NCBI GenBank assembly: GCA_005798445.1
Contig: SYJG01000185.1
Coordinates: forward strand, 1 to 36,894
Origin: Planctomyces sp.
GTDB lineage: Bacteria > Planctomycetota > Planctomycetia > Planctomycetales > Planctomycetaceae
Length of the DNA: 36,894 nt
Direction: 5' to 3'
Position numbers and translations under genes: made by a program. Positions 1 to 9,300 of the stretch are shown piece after piece. Within the stretch, counting starts at the first letter, position 1. Each line of letters begins with the position of its first letter. Under the pieces are notes generated by a model that saw only the letters and a list, made by a program, of their open reading frames with translations, ran no database searches and was not told the origin of the DNA.

Positions 1-1006
1 GAGCGTTTTGGTTGAAGGCCAGCAGAGCGTCCATCTTCGCGTGATACCAGAAGCCGTAGTACACCATCTCGGCGACTTCTGGGGCGAGGCGGTCGCGGAG
101 GTGCATCAGGTCGCGGTCCATTGTCAGTTGCTCGACGACGCGGTGCGCGTGATACAGGATCGTCATGCCGGGAGCCTCGTACACACCGCGGCTCTTCATA
201 CCGACGACGCGGTTCTCGACCATGTCGATGATGCCGACTCCGTTCCGCCCGCCGATCGTGTTGAGTTCCTTGACCATCTCGAGCGCCGACTTCTTCTGCC
301 CGTTGAGCGACACCGGCACGCCCGACTCGAAGTGAATCGTGAGCGTCTCCGGCTTGTCGGGAGCGGCCATCGGCGTGACACACATGCCGAACTCGACCAG
401 TTCGACGCCGTTGGTCGTCAGCGCTTCGAGCTGGCCCGCTTCATAGCTGATGTGTAAGCAGTTCTCGTCGGACGAGTACGGCTTCGAGGCCGACGCCTTC
501 ACCGGGATGTTTTTCTTCGCGCAGTAGTCGATCATCGCCGTCCGGCCGGGAAACGCCGCTCGGTACTTTTCGATTCGCCACGGAGCGATGATCTGCACTG
601 CCGGATTGAGCGCCTCGGCCGCGAGCTGGAAACGGCACTGATCGTTCCCCTTGCCGGTAGCTCCGTGAGCAAACGCCTCGGCCCCGACCTCGCGGCAGAT
701 GCGGACGCACTCCTTCGCGATCAGCGGCCGAGCGATCGACGTCCCCAGCAAGTACCAGCCTTCGTACTTCGCCTGAAACTGCATGATCGGAAACGCAAAG
801 TCGCGGCACAGCTCTTCCTGCACATCGACGATCTGCGAGGTCTTCGCTCCGCAGTTCTTCGCCTTCTGCAAAATCGCCTGCCGATCCTCACACGGCTGGC
901 CGAGGTCCACATACACCGCATGGCAGTCGTAACCTTGCTCTTGGAGCCAACAGAGAATCACAGACGTGTCGAGTCCACCCGAATAAGCCAAAACACACGA
1001 CGGCAT
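1..1006 (-). CDS. argG: Argininosuccinate synthase, C-terminus cut by window edge
   Basis: This enzyme joins citrulline and aspartate with ATP to give argininosuccinate, the penultimate step of arginine synthesis, in the cytoplasm. The first 335 residues are visible. The N-type ATP pyrophosphatase P-loop AYSGGLDTS is at residues 7-15, and the family motif HGATGKGNDQ is at 114-123. Further conserved stretches are SSDENCLHISYE at 178-189 and IGGRNGVGIIDMVENR at 251-266. The family is usually about 400 residues, so roughly 65 C-terminal residues lie beyond position 1. The start at 1006 has a good ribosome site (AGGAAGG) a few bases upstream. No other arginine gene is in view, so its operon cannot be judged. 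The identification is secure. Confidence 0.96.
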   Translation of the reverse strand, partial: MPSCVLAYSGGLDTSVILCWLQEQGYDCHAVYVDLGQPCEDRQAILQKAKNCGAKTSQIVDVQEELCRDFAFPIMQFQAKYEGWYLLGTSIARPLIAKECVRICREVGAEAFAHGATGKGNDQCRFQLAAEALNPAVQIIAPWRIEKYRAAFPGRTAMIDYCAKKNIPVKASASKPYSSDENCLHISYEAGQLEALTTNGVELVEFGMCVTPMAAPDKPETLTIHFESGVPVSLNGQKKSALEMVKELNTIGGRNGVGIIDMVENRVVGMKSRGVYEAPGMTILYHAHRVVEQLTMDRDLMHLRDRLAPEVAEMVYYGFWYHAKMDALLAFNQNA

Positions 1007-1313
1007 GAAACACCTTCCTGAGCGAAATCCAAAACCCGAAATCCGAAACGGGCGGCGATTCTGGCCAGCCGGCCAGTCGGCAGCAAGCATTGGGGTCACG
1101 TCACCACTTCAAGCCCAGTGATTTCTGTCGTTCGTGAAGTGTTTTCGGATTCCACAATTCGACGGACTGGCTGAAACAGCGAGCCAGCCAGTCCACATTG
1201 GGGCTGAAGCTGATGGACCTGTCGAAGGTCGGGTGATTCGTGATTTACCGACGATTCCAATGAGAACTTGAATCGTCCGACCCACAAGGGGTCGGGCAAT
1301 AGTCCGCGCAGCT

Positions 1314-1486
1314 TCACCAATTGGCTTGTCCTGGCGTCGTCGGTTGCAGCGTGTTACTGCTCGGCTCACCGCGCAACTCAATCGCCGCGAGCCTTCGCAG
1401 CTCGTCATAAACCAACGGCAGCAGCTCAGCCGAAGCCTGCTGATTTCCCTGCTCGATGGCTGCCAGATTACGGTGGCCTCGCTCAT
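1314..1486 (-). pseudogene. Remnant of an ECF-type RNA polymerase sigma factor gene
   Basis: Read on the minus strand, an ATG at 1486 gives MSEATV. One base out of frame, the sequence continues as LAAIEQGNQQASAELLPLVY, then DELRRLAA, then NTLQPTT, and then a stop. That is the N-terminal signature of planctomycete ECF sigma factors, which usually run MSEVT..LLDAIEQGDPQAAEELLPLVY and then LQPTALVHEAYLRL. Losing one base after the fifth codon explains the frame change. The similarity stops right after LQPT, so most of region 2 and all of region 4 are missing. It cannot encode a working sigma factor. The family match is from memory of the motif; a protein search would settle it. Confidence 0.75.
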
Positions 1487-1529
1487 CGTCGCAGCATTCA
1501 CTCGCGTGGGGAGTGATGAGCGATTCGGC

Positions 1530-1599
1530 GAGCGGCAGGGCGTCAGCCCTCCGAGTCAAAACCGTTGAAATCACTCGGAGGGCTGACGCCCTGTCGCTC
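1530..1599. repeat. Palindromic repeat, family A (copy 1)
   Basis: Two 27-nt arms (1530-1556 and 1573-1599) are inverted copies with a single mismatch, around a 16-nt loop. The core is GGCGTCAGCCCTCCGAGT. A second copy of the same family is at 12602-12680. No transposase is linked to it. Confidence 0.9.
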
Positions 1600-1691
1600 A
1601 CCAAAAACATCTCATTCGAGGCCGCGTGGGGTATAACCCGATCCGACCATGAATTTGCCGCACCAATACTGGTCGCTGCGTCGGTCGAGCA

Positions 1692-4600
1692 TCATGGCCA
1701 ATCGACGTGGCATTGCTGGAGTTTTTGCCGCACGAGTTTCAAATCCCAGAGTTCCACGGTCTGTCCGGTGGCATGCAGCAGGTGTCGTCCATCAGGGCTA
1801 AATTTGAGCGGCCCCGTCGTCGCACGATCGGTCGGAGCGAGAACGGCGAGCCTTTGCAACGTCTTTCTGTCGAACAAGTGAATTTCGCGGCTCGCTGGAG
1901 TGACTGCGAAGAGTTGGCCCGTCGGACAGAAGGCGTAGGCACCGGGAGCATCGGAAGCGTCGGTGCGAGCATGTTCCCAAAGAGTTTCCGCCGTGGTGAC
2001 GTCCATCAATCGAAAGCGTCGGCTTTCGGCGATCAGCAGAGTGCGATTGTCCGAGGCAAACGTGGACTGGGCACTGCTCGCCTCAGGCCAGACATCTCGC
2101 AGCAACTTGCCGGTGCGACGATCCCAAATGCGGACTCCGGTTCCGTGGAAGATGGAGGTGGCGATCCAATGGCCATCCGGGCTGATCGCGACGAAGCTGA
2201 CCGGGGCGTCGCATTGGATGGTGACTGCGGCGTCGTTCTGCTGGCCGTTGTGAGGCGGATCGTCGTGCCAGACGCGCACCTGTTGATGGTCGATGATCGC
2301 GGCCACGGTTTTGCCGTCGGGAGTCGCGGCCAGATAGCGTTGGGCCGAGCGAAACGTGCCGGCGTGCAACATCGTCAGCGGGCCGAGTTGCTGCGAGTCG
2401 CTCGCGAACGGCAGCCGTTCGATGCCAGTGTGTGTGCCGCAAAAGAGAGCCGGTTGCTGGTGATGCTGACCGAAGACCGCGCTGTAGCAGGTTGTCGGGT
2501 GATGCTGACGGCGTTGGCCGGTGGCGAGGTCAATCAAGTTCACTCCCGAGGACGACGCGGCCGCCAGAGTACGACCGTCGCTGGAGAGTTCGAGTTGCGA
2601 AATCAAATCCCCTTTCGGCAGCGGCAAGTCGATGCGGCGGAATTCCTCGCCACGATGAATTCGATACCGCGAGACGCTCCGGCTGTCGTAGAGGGCGACT
2701 TCGTTGGCGTCATCCAGGAACCGAGAGAATCGTCCGACGGACGTGGTCGCCAACTGAGCTTTGTTCAAGTCCCAGAATTCCGTCTCTTCCAGCTTGGTTT
2801 CAATCGCGAGCAAACGGTCGTCGGGGCTGAAACCAAACGTGCGGACCTGTTCGCGGCGGATCGGAGTGACTCGTTGTTGCAGCGCGTCCCAAACGAGGAC
2901 GTTGCCGTCGGCATGTCCCGCCGCCAGCCAACGTCCTCCGCGCGACCATGCCCCGGCAAAGCGTTCGTCGGGAAGAAGAAACGAGGAAACTGCGGTTCCG
3001 GTGGTGATGTCCCAAATCGAAATCTCCGTGTGCGTGGCGGCGGCTTTGAAAAACGTCACTTGATTCGGCTGCGGGCCGGAGATCGTGTTGACCGGCACGA
3101 ACGGCAGCGGAAACGAGCGGACTTGCTCGCGAGCAGCGAGGTCGATGATCCGCACCTCGCCCGCCTGGCCCGCCGCGATCGACGTGCCGGGCGCAAGATG
3201 CGCGACATCCACGAACGTGATGAACTGTGTCCCGTCGTGCGAGAAGTCCGAGTACGCGAATCCCGGCTCCATCGGGACGGTGAACACGATCTCGCGAGCG
3301 GTCAAATCCCACACGACGAGTTGATTCCGGCCGCTGGCAAGATGCTGCACGATCAGCCAACGGCCGGCCGGGCTGAAGATCGACAGCGTCGATGACCCCG
3401 TTCCGTCGAACGGCGGCGGCAGAGTGAACTCCAAGTGACCACTCGCGTCGTGAATCTCGATCCCCGCTTCGGCGGCCGTGCGAGCGTAACGGTCGCCGCG
3501 CGGGCTGAACTCCAAATGAAAGCGAGAGGACTCGTGTGTGTTGCGATGCATCAACGACAGGTCGTCTTGCAGCGAGAGGCTCGCGATGACCTCGTCACGC
3601 AGCAACTTCTTGTCAGGCTCGTCGATTTGCAGATCGTGTCCGAGTGCGACCGCTCGATCGATCAGCTTGAAGGCATCCTCGCGTCGGCCAGCTCGATCGG
3701 TGCGGCGTATCAGGCCGATTTGACTGACCAACGACCGCCATTCGTTGTGTCGAGCTTTGCGTTCGCTCTGAGTCGCTTCGTCGCGAGCTTTCGCCACCTC
3801 GTCTCGTTCGATTTTCAACCGACCAGCCATCAGCCAACCGACTGCCGCCGCGAGCAACAGCAACAACACGCCCGCCGCGACCAGTTGGCGGTTGCGGCGC
3901 GACCAACGGGCCGCGTGCTCCAGCAAGCTCGGCGGTTTCGCGTGAATCGGCTCGTCGTCGAGAAACCGCCGCAGGTCGTCCGCGAACTCTTGAGCGGTCG
4001 CGTAGCGGTCGGCGGGATTCTTCTCGATCGCCTTGTGGACGATCGTCTGCAATGGCGGCGGAATCTCCGGCCGCACTCGACGCAGCGGACACGGTGACTC
4101 GAAGATGATCCGCCGCAGCAACTCCGCCCGATCCGTTTCGGGAAACGCCGGCTCACCGGCGAGCAGTTCGTACAACGACACGCCCAGCGAATAAATATCG
4201 GTGCGGTGATCCATCGGGATGCGCCGGGCCATCGCCTGCTCCGGGCTGAGATACCGCAACGTCCCCATCAAGTCGCCCGACATCGTGACGCTGGGCGAGT
4301 CCGCCACCTGAGCCAGTCCAAAATCGGTGAGCCACAAGTCACCGTGAGCATCGACGATCATGTTCGACGGCTTCACGTCCCGATGCACGACCCCCATCTT
4401 GTGCGCGTGATCGAGCGCCTCGGCAACCTGTCGTCCCCACTTCACGATGCGGCGAATGTCGCACCGAACGTCCGCCGCAGGCGGATCACGCTCCGCGTGA
4501 TGAGCCGAATGCTCGCTCGACGTCGTTGAACCGTCCGGCTCGTTGCGCGGAGCGCGAAGACGACGTTCGATCTCTGCTTCCGCATCGGTCGGCAACATCG

Positions 4601-5048
4601 AGCTGAGACTCTTGCCGTCGATCAGTTGCATCGCCAGGTAGTGCGTACCGTGCGACGAGCCGACGTCGAACACCTGCACGATGTGCGGATGACTGAGCCG
4701 CGCGACCGCATGTGCTTCGAGCTGAAACCGACTGAGTCGCTTCGGATCGAGCACGGCGTTGGGCGGCAGCAGTTTCAACGCAACTCGCCGATTGAGCCGT
4801 CGATCCAGAGCCTCGTAGACGACTCCCATTCCGCCGCGGCCGAGTTCGCGCACCAGTTCGTAATCGCCGATCTGCTGCAACTCGGCGGACGGAGCCGCAT
4901 CGACGAGCGGGCGAACCGGTCGATCCAACGCGACCGAACTCGCACACTCGGAAGCCACCGTCGGCAACACAAACGGCGGCAAGCTGTCCGAGTCGTCAAA
5001 CTCGTCCAACAGGTCGCGTGAGTCAGGTTGTCGAGAAGCTGATGTCAT
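1692..5048 (-). CDS. Membrane Ser/Thr protein kinase with C-terminal WD40-like propeller
   Basis: This is a Hanks-type (PknB-like) kinase of 1118 residues. The glycine loop GRGGMG is at 70-75, the ATP-binding Lys at 92 in VALKLL, HRDVKPSN at 222-229, DFG at 242-244 and the LSPEQA activation end near 267-272, so all catalytic residues are present. A hydrophobic segment at about 389-409 is a single membrane span. A charged, probably coiled linker follows (about 410-440). WD40-type repeats then run from about 515 to the end (IWDITTG, VLVWDA, GVRIWDRRTG, VELWDL) and should lie outside the cytoplasm. An insert of about 45 residues sits between the hinge and the HRD motif. The frame is open to 5135, but residues upstream of the ATG at 5048 are translated repeat DNA, so 5048 is preferred. 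It is divergent from a sigma factor gene, a pairing that suggests a signalling unit. The substrate is unknown. Confidence 0.93.
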   Translation of the reverse strand: MTSASRQPDSRDLLDEFDDSDSLPPFVLPTVASECASSVALDRPVRPLVDAAPSAELQQIGDYELVRELGRGGMGVVYEALDRRLNRRVALKLLPPNAVLDPKRLSRFQLEAHAVARLSHPHIVQVFDVGSSHGTHYLAMQLIDGKSLSSMLPTDAEAEIERRLRAPRNEPDGSTTSSEHSAHHAERDPPAADVRCDIRRIVKWGRQVAEALDHAHKMGVVHRDVKPSNMIVDAHGDLWLTDFGLAQVADSPSVTMSGDLMGTLRYLSPEQAMARRIPMDHRTDIYSLGVSLYELLAGEPAFPETDRAELLRRIIFESPCPLRRVRPEIPPPLQTIVHKAIEKNPADRYATAQEFADDLRRFLDDEPIHAKPPSLLEHAARWSRRNRQLVAAGVLLLLLAAAVGWLMAGRLKIERDEVAKARDEATQSERKARHNEWRSLVSQIGLIRRTDRAGRREDAFKLIDRAVALGHDLQIDEPDKKLLRDEVIASLSLQDDLSLMHRNTHESSRFHLEFSPRGDRYARTAAEAGIEIHDASGHLEFTLPPPFDGTGSSTLSIFSPAGRWLIVQHLASGRNQLVVWDLTAREIVFTVPMEPGFAYSDFSHDGTQFITFVDVAHLAPGTSIAAGQAGEVRIIDLAAREQVRSFPLPFVPVNTISGPQPNQVTFFKAAATHTEISIWDITTGTAVSSFLLPDERFAGAWSRGGRWLAAGHADGNVLVWDALQQRVTPIRREQVRTFGFSPDDRLLAIETKLEETEFWDLNKAQLATTSVGRFSRFLDDANEVALYDSRSVSRYRIHRGEEFRRIDLPLPKGDLISQLELSSDGRTLAAASSSGVNLIDLATGQRRQHHPTTCYSAVFGQHHQQPALFCGTHTGIERLPFASDSQQLGPLTMLHAGTFRSAQRYLAATPDGKTVAAIIDHQQVRVWHDDPPHNGQQNDAAVTIQCDAPVSFVAISPDGHWIATSIFHGTGVRIWDRRTGKLLRDVWPEASSAQSTFASDNRTLLIAESRRFRLMDVTTAETLWEHARTDASDAPGAYAFCPTGQLFAVTPASREIHLFDRKTLQRLAVLAPTDRATTGPLKFSPDGRHLLHATGQTVELWDLKLVRQKLQQCHVDWP

Positions 5049-5265
5049 GATCTTGAAGTGAGTCGATGGCTTAAAATCCCAATTTCCAAAACCCAATGAC
5101 CAAGGAAATCCAAAACTCCAATTTCCAAAACCCAAACGGAGGATTGCGACGCAGGGTCGGAACCATCAGGGCAACGACTCATTGGGATTTGGCGATTGGT
5201 CATTCATTGGACATTGGGTTTTGGACCTTGGAAATTTACGGCATCGCCGCGCTACACTGTCGCTC
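5049..5265. repeat. Inverted ATTGGGATTTGG-type repeat in divergent promoter spacer
   Basis: The spacer between kinase and sigma factor is largely made of short A/T-rich units. AAATCCCAATTTCCAAAACC-like sequence (about 5069-5135) appears inverted as ATTGGGATTTGG, ATTGGACATTGGG and similar units (about 5180-5232). Both flanking reading frames stay open into it, giving FGNW-like peptides, so it can mislead start calls. Any promoters for the two genes must lie in or beside these arms. I could not identify -35/-10 boxes. Confidence 0.75.
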
Positions 5266-6045
5266 ATGTCCGTCGCTGACGCCACGTCTGAACTTGACAC
5301 TTCCGTTGCTGACTCGCGGCTGGCGAAGCTCTCGACGATGTGGACGATGCTCCGCAAGGCCCACGGCGGACCGGGGCATTCGGAACTGGCTGCTCAACTG
5401 GAGTTCTTGCGGCGGTATCAAGGAGCCGTGTTTCGCTTCCTGCGGACCTCGCTTCGAGACGACGACGCGGCTCTCGAAATGCTGCAAGAGTTCGCGTTGA
5501 AATTCGTTCGTGGCGACTTTCGCAACGCGAGTCCCGCCAATGGCCGCTTCCGCAGCTTCTTGAAGACGGCTCTCGCCAACCAGATGCGCGACTACCGCGC
5601 CAAACTGGCGACGCGTCACAAGCACGAGGTCACGTCGCTGGACGATGTCGCTGAGCCAGCCGCAAATGACGCTGCCGCCGAGCCTCCGTTTGAGAGTTGT
5701 TGGTCCGAAGAACTGTTGTCGAGAGCCTGGACCGCGCTGCTGGATCACGAACGCTCGACCGGCCAGCCGTTCTATGCGGTGTTGCGGCTGCGCGTGACCA
5801 ACCGCGACAGAACCTCTCCCGAACTTGCCGACCTGCTGACTCGTGACCAGAGCCTCTCGCCACCGATGTCCGACGCCTTGTTTCGCAAAGCCCTGCAACA
5901 CGCTCGCGAGAAATTCGCTGAGCTGCTGATTGCCGACATCGCCAGCCAATTGGAATCCCCCACGATCGAAGACGTCGAGGCCGAACTGATCGAATTGAAC
6001 CTCCTTCCGTACTGCCGAGCCGCGCTTGCCAAATGGCGAGCGTGA
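5266..6045 (+). CDS. ECF-like RNA polymerase sigma factor
   Basis: This is a 259-residue protein resembling planctomycete sigma-70 factors of the ECF type. Region 2 spans about residues 45-115 (FLRRYQGAVFRFL, then GRFRSFLKTALANQMRDYRA, where the -10 reading helices are expected). An Ala/Glu-rich linker covers 125-148. A weaker region 4-like segment covers about 150-222 (RAWTALLDHERSTGQPFYAVLRLR). The C-terminal tail of about 35 residues is longer than usual. Upstream residues in the open frame are translated repeat DNA, so the ATG at 5266 is chosen. It lies head to head with the WD40-kinase. Planctomycetes often place ECF factors beside Ser/Thr kinases and are thought to control them by phosphorylation. 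That link is inference here; no anti-sigma factor is nearby. Confidence 0.8.
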   Translation: MSVADATSELDTSVADSRLAKLSTMWTMLRKAHGGPGHSELAAQLEFLRRYQGAVFRFLRTSLRDDDAALEMLQEFALKFVRGDFRNASPANGRFRSFLKTALANQMRDYRAKLATRHKHEVTSLDDVAEPAANDAAAEPPFESCWSEELLSRAWTALLDHERSTGQPFYAVLRLRVTNRDRTSPELADLLTRDQSLSPPMSDALFRKALQHAREKFAELLIADIASQLESPTIEDVEAELIELNLLPYCRAALAKWRA

Positions 6046-6049
6046 GGTT

Positions 6050-6087
6050 CCGTTAGAAAGTTGAAATGTCCGACCGGACTCTAACGG
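6050..6087 (+). terminator. Possible stem-loop after the sigma factor gene
   Basis: CCGTTAGA (6050-6057) and TCTAACGG (6080-6087) are inverted copies 5 bases after the stop codon. There is no clear T-run after the stem, so a terminator role is only likely. Confidence 0.4.
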
Positions 6088-6127
6088 ATTTCATGCACGC
6101 ATCATTTTGAGGTTTACGCCGTAGGCG

Positions 6128-6325
6128 TTGTGTCACATAGCCCAGGGTTGCTCGCGAAGCGAGCTACCCTGGGTTGAGAATCAGAATCAGAACGGTCGAT
6201 GTACCCCGAAGGGGTTCCGTCATCAAAATCTCTCGAATGACGCAACCCTTTCAGGGTAGAGCGGGCAACTTCTTCCCATCCCAGGGTAGCTCGCTGCGCG
6301 AGCAACCCTAGGCTATGTGACGCAA
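6128..6325. repeat. Palindromic repeat, 48-nt arms
   Basis: Arms at 6128-6175 and 6278-6325 are inverted copies with about five mismatches. They share CACATAGCC and AGGGTTGCTCGCG segments, and each arm is itself partly self-complementary (GCTCGCGAAGCGAGC). Smaller inverted bits (CCCCGAAGGGG, CCCTTTCAGGG) lie in the 102-bp interior. It fills the convergent gap 6046-6379 between the sigma gene and the RTX gene. Nothing coding is seen in this gap. Confidence 0.88.
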
Positions 6326-6379
6326 TCCCTTCGGGATAAAGGCAGTTGCCGACCACACCAAACTTGCAACAACAGGATT

Positions 6380-9300
6380 TCAAATCTCATCGATCCACGC
6401 GGCGTTAAAGACGAACGCTTCGTCGCGTGCGGCGGCGAGTGCGGCGGTGAGTCCGGCGAGATCCGCGGCATCGCGAGTCACCGCGTCGCCGACGTCGATT
6501 CCGGTGCCGCTGCCGCCAGCGATCGTGTCGGTTCCGGCGTCCCCTTTCACGATGTCTTTACCGGACTTGCCCAGGACGATGTCGTTGCCGGCACCACCCA
6601 ACATCGAGTCGTCGCCACCGCCACCAATGAGCGTGTCGGTGCCGTCGCCGCCGAGCAGCGTGTCGTTGCCGGTGAATCCCGAAAGGCCATCGTTCCCTAA
6701 TCCTCCGTCGAGTGAGTCGTTTCCGGCACCTCCGTTGAGTGTATCGTTGCCATTTTCTCCGAACAGTTTGTCGTTGTCGTCGCCCCCCTTGATCGAGTCA
6801 TGTCCCTCGCCACCTTTGAGCTGATCCGCACCGCCGCCGCCGTCCATCGTGTCGTTGCCCAAGCCACCCCCGATGATGTCGTCGCCAAATCCGCCATCGA
6901 TCGAATCCGCTCCATTGCCACCTGTGATCGTGTCGTTGAAGCCGCTGCCGACCAACGTCACGGAACCTCGGAAGGCCGAGGCGTTCAGCGACACGCCAGC
7001 GGGCGAAAATGCCGCGCTGAGTTGTGCTCGTTCGATGCCGCGCAAGGTTTCGACTTCCGTGTCGCCGTCGAAGTTGTCCAGCGTCAGCCGCGACGGGGTG
7101 AGCGTCGCATTCAGCGTGAACTCGGAGATCGCGTCCGAACCGGTGCCGCCGTCGATCGTGTCCACGCCTTCGCCCGCGCTGACCGTGTCATTGCCGGCTT
7201 GACCGAGGACTCGGTCGTCGCCGTCGTCGCCGCTGACCGCATCATTGCCGTTGCCACCAGCCACGACGTCGTCGTCGTCGCCGCCGAAGAGCGCGTCGTT
7301 CCCATCGTTGCCGTTGAGAACGTCGTTGCCCTCTTGGCCAAACAGTTGGTCATTGCCCACGCCACCGTTGACGGAGTCGTTGTCGTCGCCGCCGGCCAGA
7401 CTGTCGTCTCCCAAACCGCCGTCGATTGAGTCACGTCCTTCGCCGCCGCCGATCAAGTCGTTCCCCAATTCGCCGCTGATGCGATCGTTGCCGTCGCCGC
7501 CGGTCGCCGAATCGTTGCCGTCGCCGGATGCGATCACATCGTCGCCGTCCTGTCCCGCGAGCACATCGTCACCGCTGCCACCGAAGAGCTGATCGGCTCC
7601 GTCTCCACCGGAAACGCTGTCGTTGTCGGCTCCACCGAACAACACATCGTTGCCGTCGTTGCCTTCGAGCGTGTCCGCGCCGAGTCCGCCATCGAGCCGA
7701 TCGTCGCCCGTTCCGCCGATCAAGGCATCGCCGCCGCCAGTCGCGAGTAGAACATCGTCGCCAGCGCCACCATCGAGCGTGTCATTGGACGGCTTGCCAG
7801 CATCGTCGTCATGCAGCACATCGTTGCCGATGCCGCCGCTCAGAAAGTCCGCGTCTTCGCCACCTTGCAGAGAATCCGATCCCGACTCGCCGTTGAGCAC
7901 GTCGGTTCCCACGCCACCCGTGAGCGAATCGTCCCCCTCCTGGCCGTCGAGTTGATCGTCGCCGCTGCCCCCGTCGAGCGAATCGTTGCCGGTGCCGCCA
8001 CTGAGCAAGTCGCCGCCCGCCAAACCGCTGAGCACGTCGTTGCCTTCACCGCCCGACAACACGTCCGTGGACTCGGACCCATCCAGCGTGTCGTTGCCGA
8101 CTCCACCGATCAGCAGGTCGCCGAAGTCCGAGCCATCGCCAGTCAGTACGTCATTACCGCTGCCCCCATCCGCCGAGTCCGAGTTCGCGCCGGTGTGAAT
8201 CACATCGTCGCCATTGTCGCCCTGCAGCGAGTCACTCCCCTCGTCACCCGCGATGACGTCGTTGCCATCGCCGCCGGAGACGGTGTCCGCACCGATTCCG
8301 CCGAAGACGGTGTCGTTGCCAGAGGCGGATTGAATCAGGTCATTCCCCACGCCGCCGTTGAGCACATCCGCATCGGCTCCGCCGCGAATAATGTCGTTCC
8401 CAGTTCCGCCATCCGCGACGTTCGCCCCGCCTCCCGCTTCGATCAGGTCTTCTCCCGCGTCGCCGAAGATCGTGTCGCTGCCACTGCCGCCAAGGAACGT
8501 GTCGTGACCGCCGTAGCCTTTCACCAAGGTTCGCAACGCCGACTGCTGCCAGTTCACCAGATCGTTTCCGTTTTCTGGCCTGTGCAGTTCATCCGTATCC
8601 ACGCGAACGACCAGCGGGTCGATCGACGACAACGACGAAGTGATCGTCAGTTGGTCGTTGCCGGCCGTGAGCACGACATTCATCTGCCGCTTCGGCGTGC
8701 GGAAATAGGCCGGCTCGAAGACACCACGCACAAACGCGCCATCGCCGAATTCTTCCAGCGTTCCCCCCACCGAAGTTTGCAGCGGATCGATCGCGACCGT
8801 CGCCACAACGTCTCGAATCCCGCGAGCCAGCTCCGTGAAGCCGGCGAAGCTTCGCCGCGGAGTGAAATTCACGAAGGCACTGTCGCTCTCGACGTTCACC
8901 GTGATTGGTTCGAGGTCTTCGAATCCGATCCGGCTTGCTCCGACCAAAATCACACCATCCTTTAACCCCGAGTATTCAACGCCGACTTCGGTGAAGACTC
9001 GGTCACCCCCAATGATCTCGATGCCGTCGCCCGACGCTGTTGCTTCACCGCCGCCGTCGAAGTGGAAGTCTTGCATCGACACATCGCTGCCGGAGAGGTC
9101 GAGCCGCAGCGTGTCGTCGCCGGGAGTCCCCATGATTTCCAGCCGCTGCCGGCCGTCGAACGGCATTTGGAACAGCGGCGAGCGGAAGCCTATCGGATCC
9201 CGCCCCGCCAGCGTCAGCAGCCCGCCATCGACGAAGACGTCGAACGACGCGAAATTGGGAGCACCGATCGGGCCTTCACTGGGAAGTTGCAGACTCGCCG

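Larger units (their letters stand above)
1007..1691. other. Intergenic gap with sigma-gene remnant and palindromic repeat
   Basis: This 685-bp gap separates argG from the kinase. It holds the broken ECF sigma fragment (1314-1486) and one palindromic element (1530-1599), both listed separately. The stretch 1020-1310 has stops in all frames at short spacing and I recognise nothing in it. It may be further decayed gene sequence. Confidence 0.6.

Noticed and set aside
1707..3395. A 562-codon plus-strand frame opposite the kinase
   Set aside because: The minus strand has WD40 repeats in register with a complete kinase domain. The plus frame has no recognisable domain.
5049..5135. N-terminal extension of the kinase starting at 5135
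   Set aside because: The 29 extra residues (FGNWSFGF type) are translated intergenic repeat DNA, and the opposite gene shows a similar false extension.
6480..8520. Periodic DNA that could be mistaken for a CRISPR array or satellite
   Set aside because: The period is 27 bp, it stays in frame, and units vary as coding repeats do. There are no constant repeats with unique spacers.
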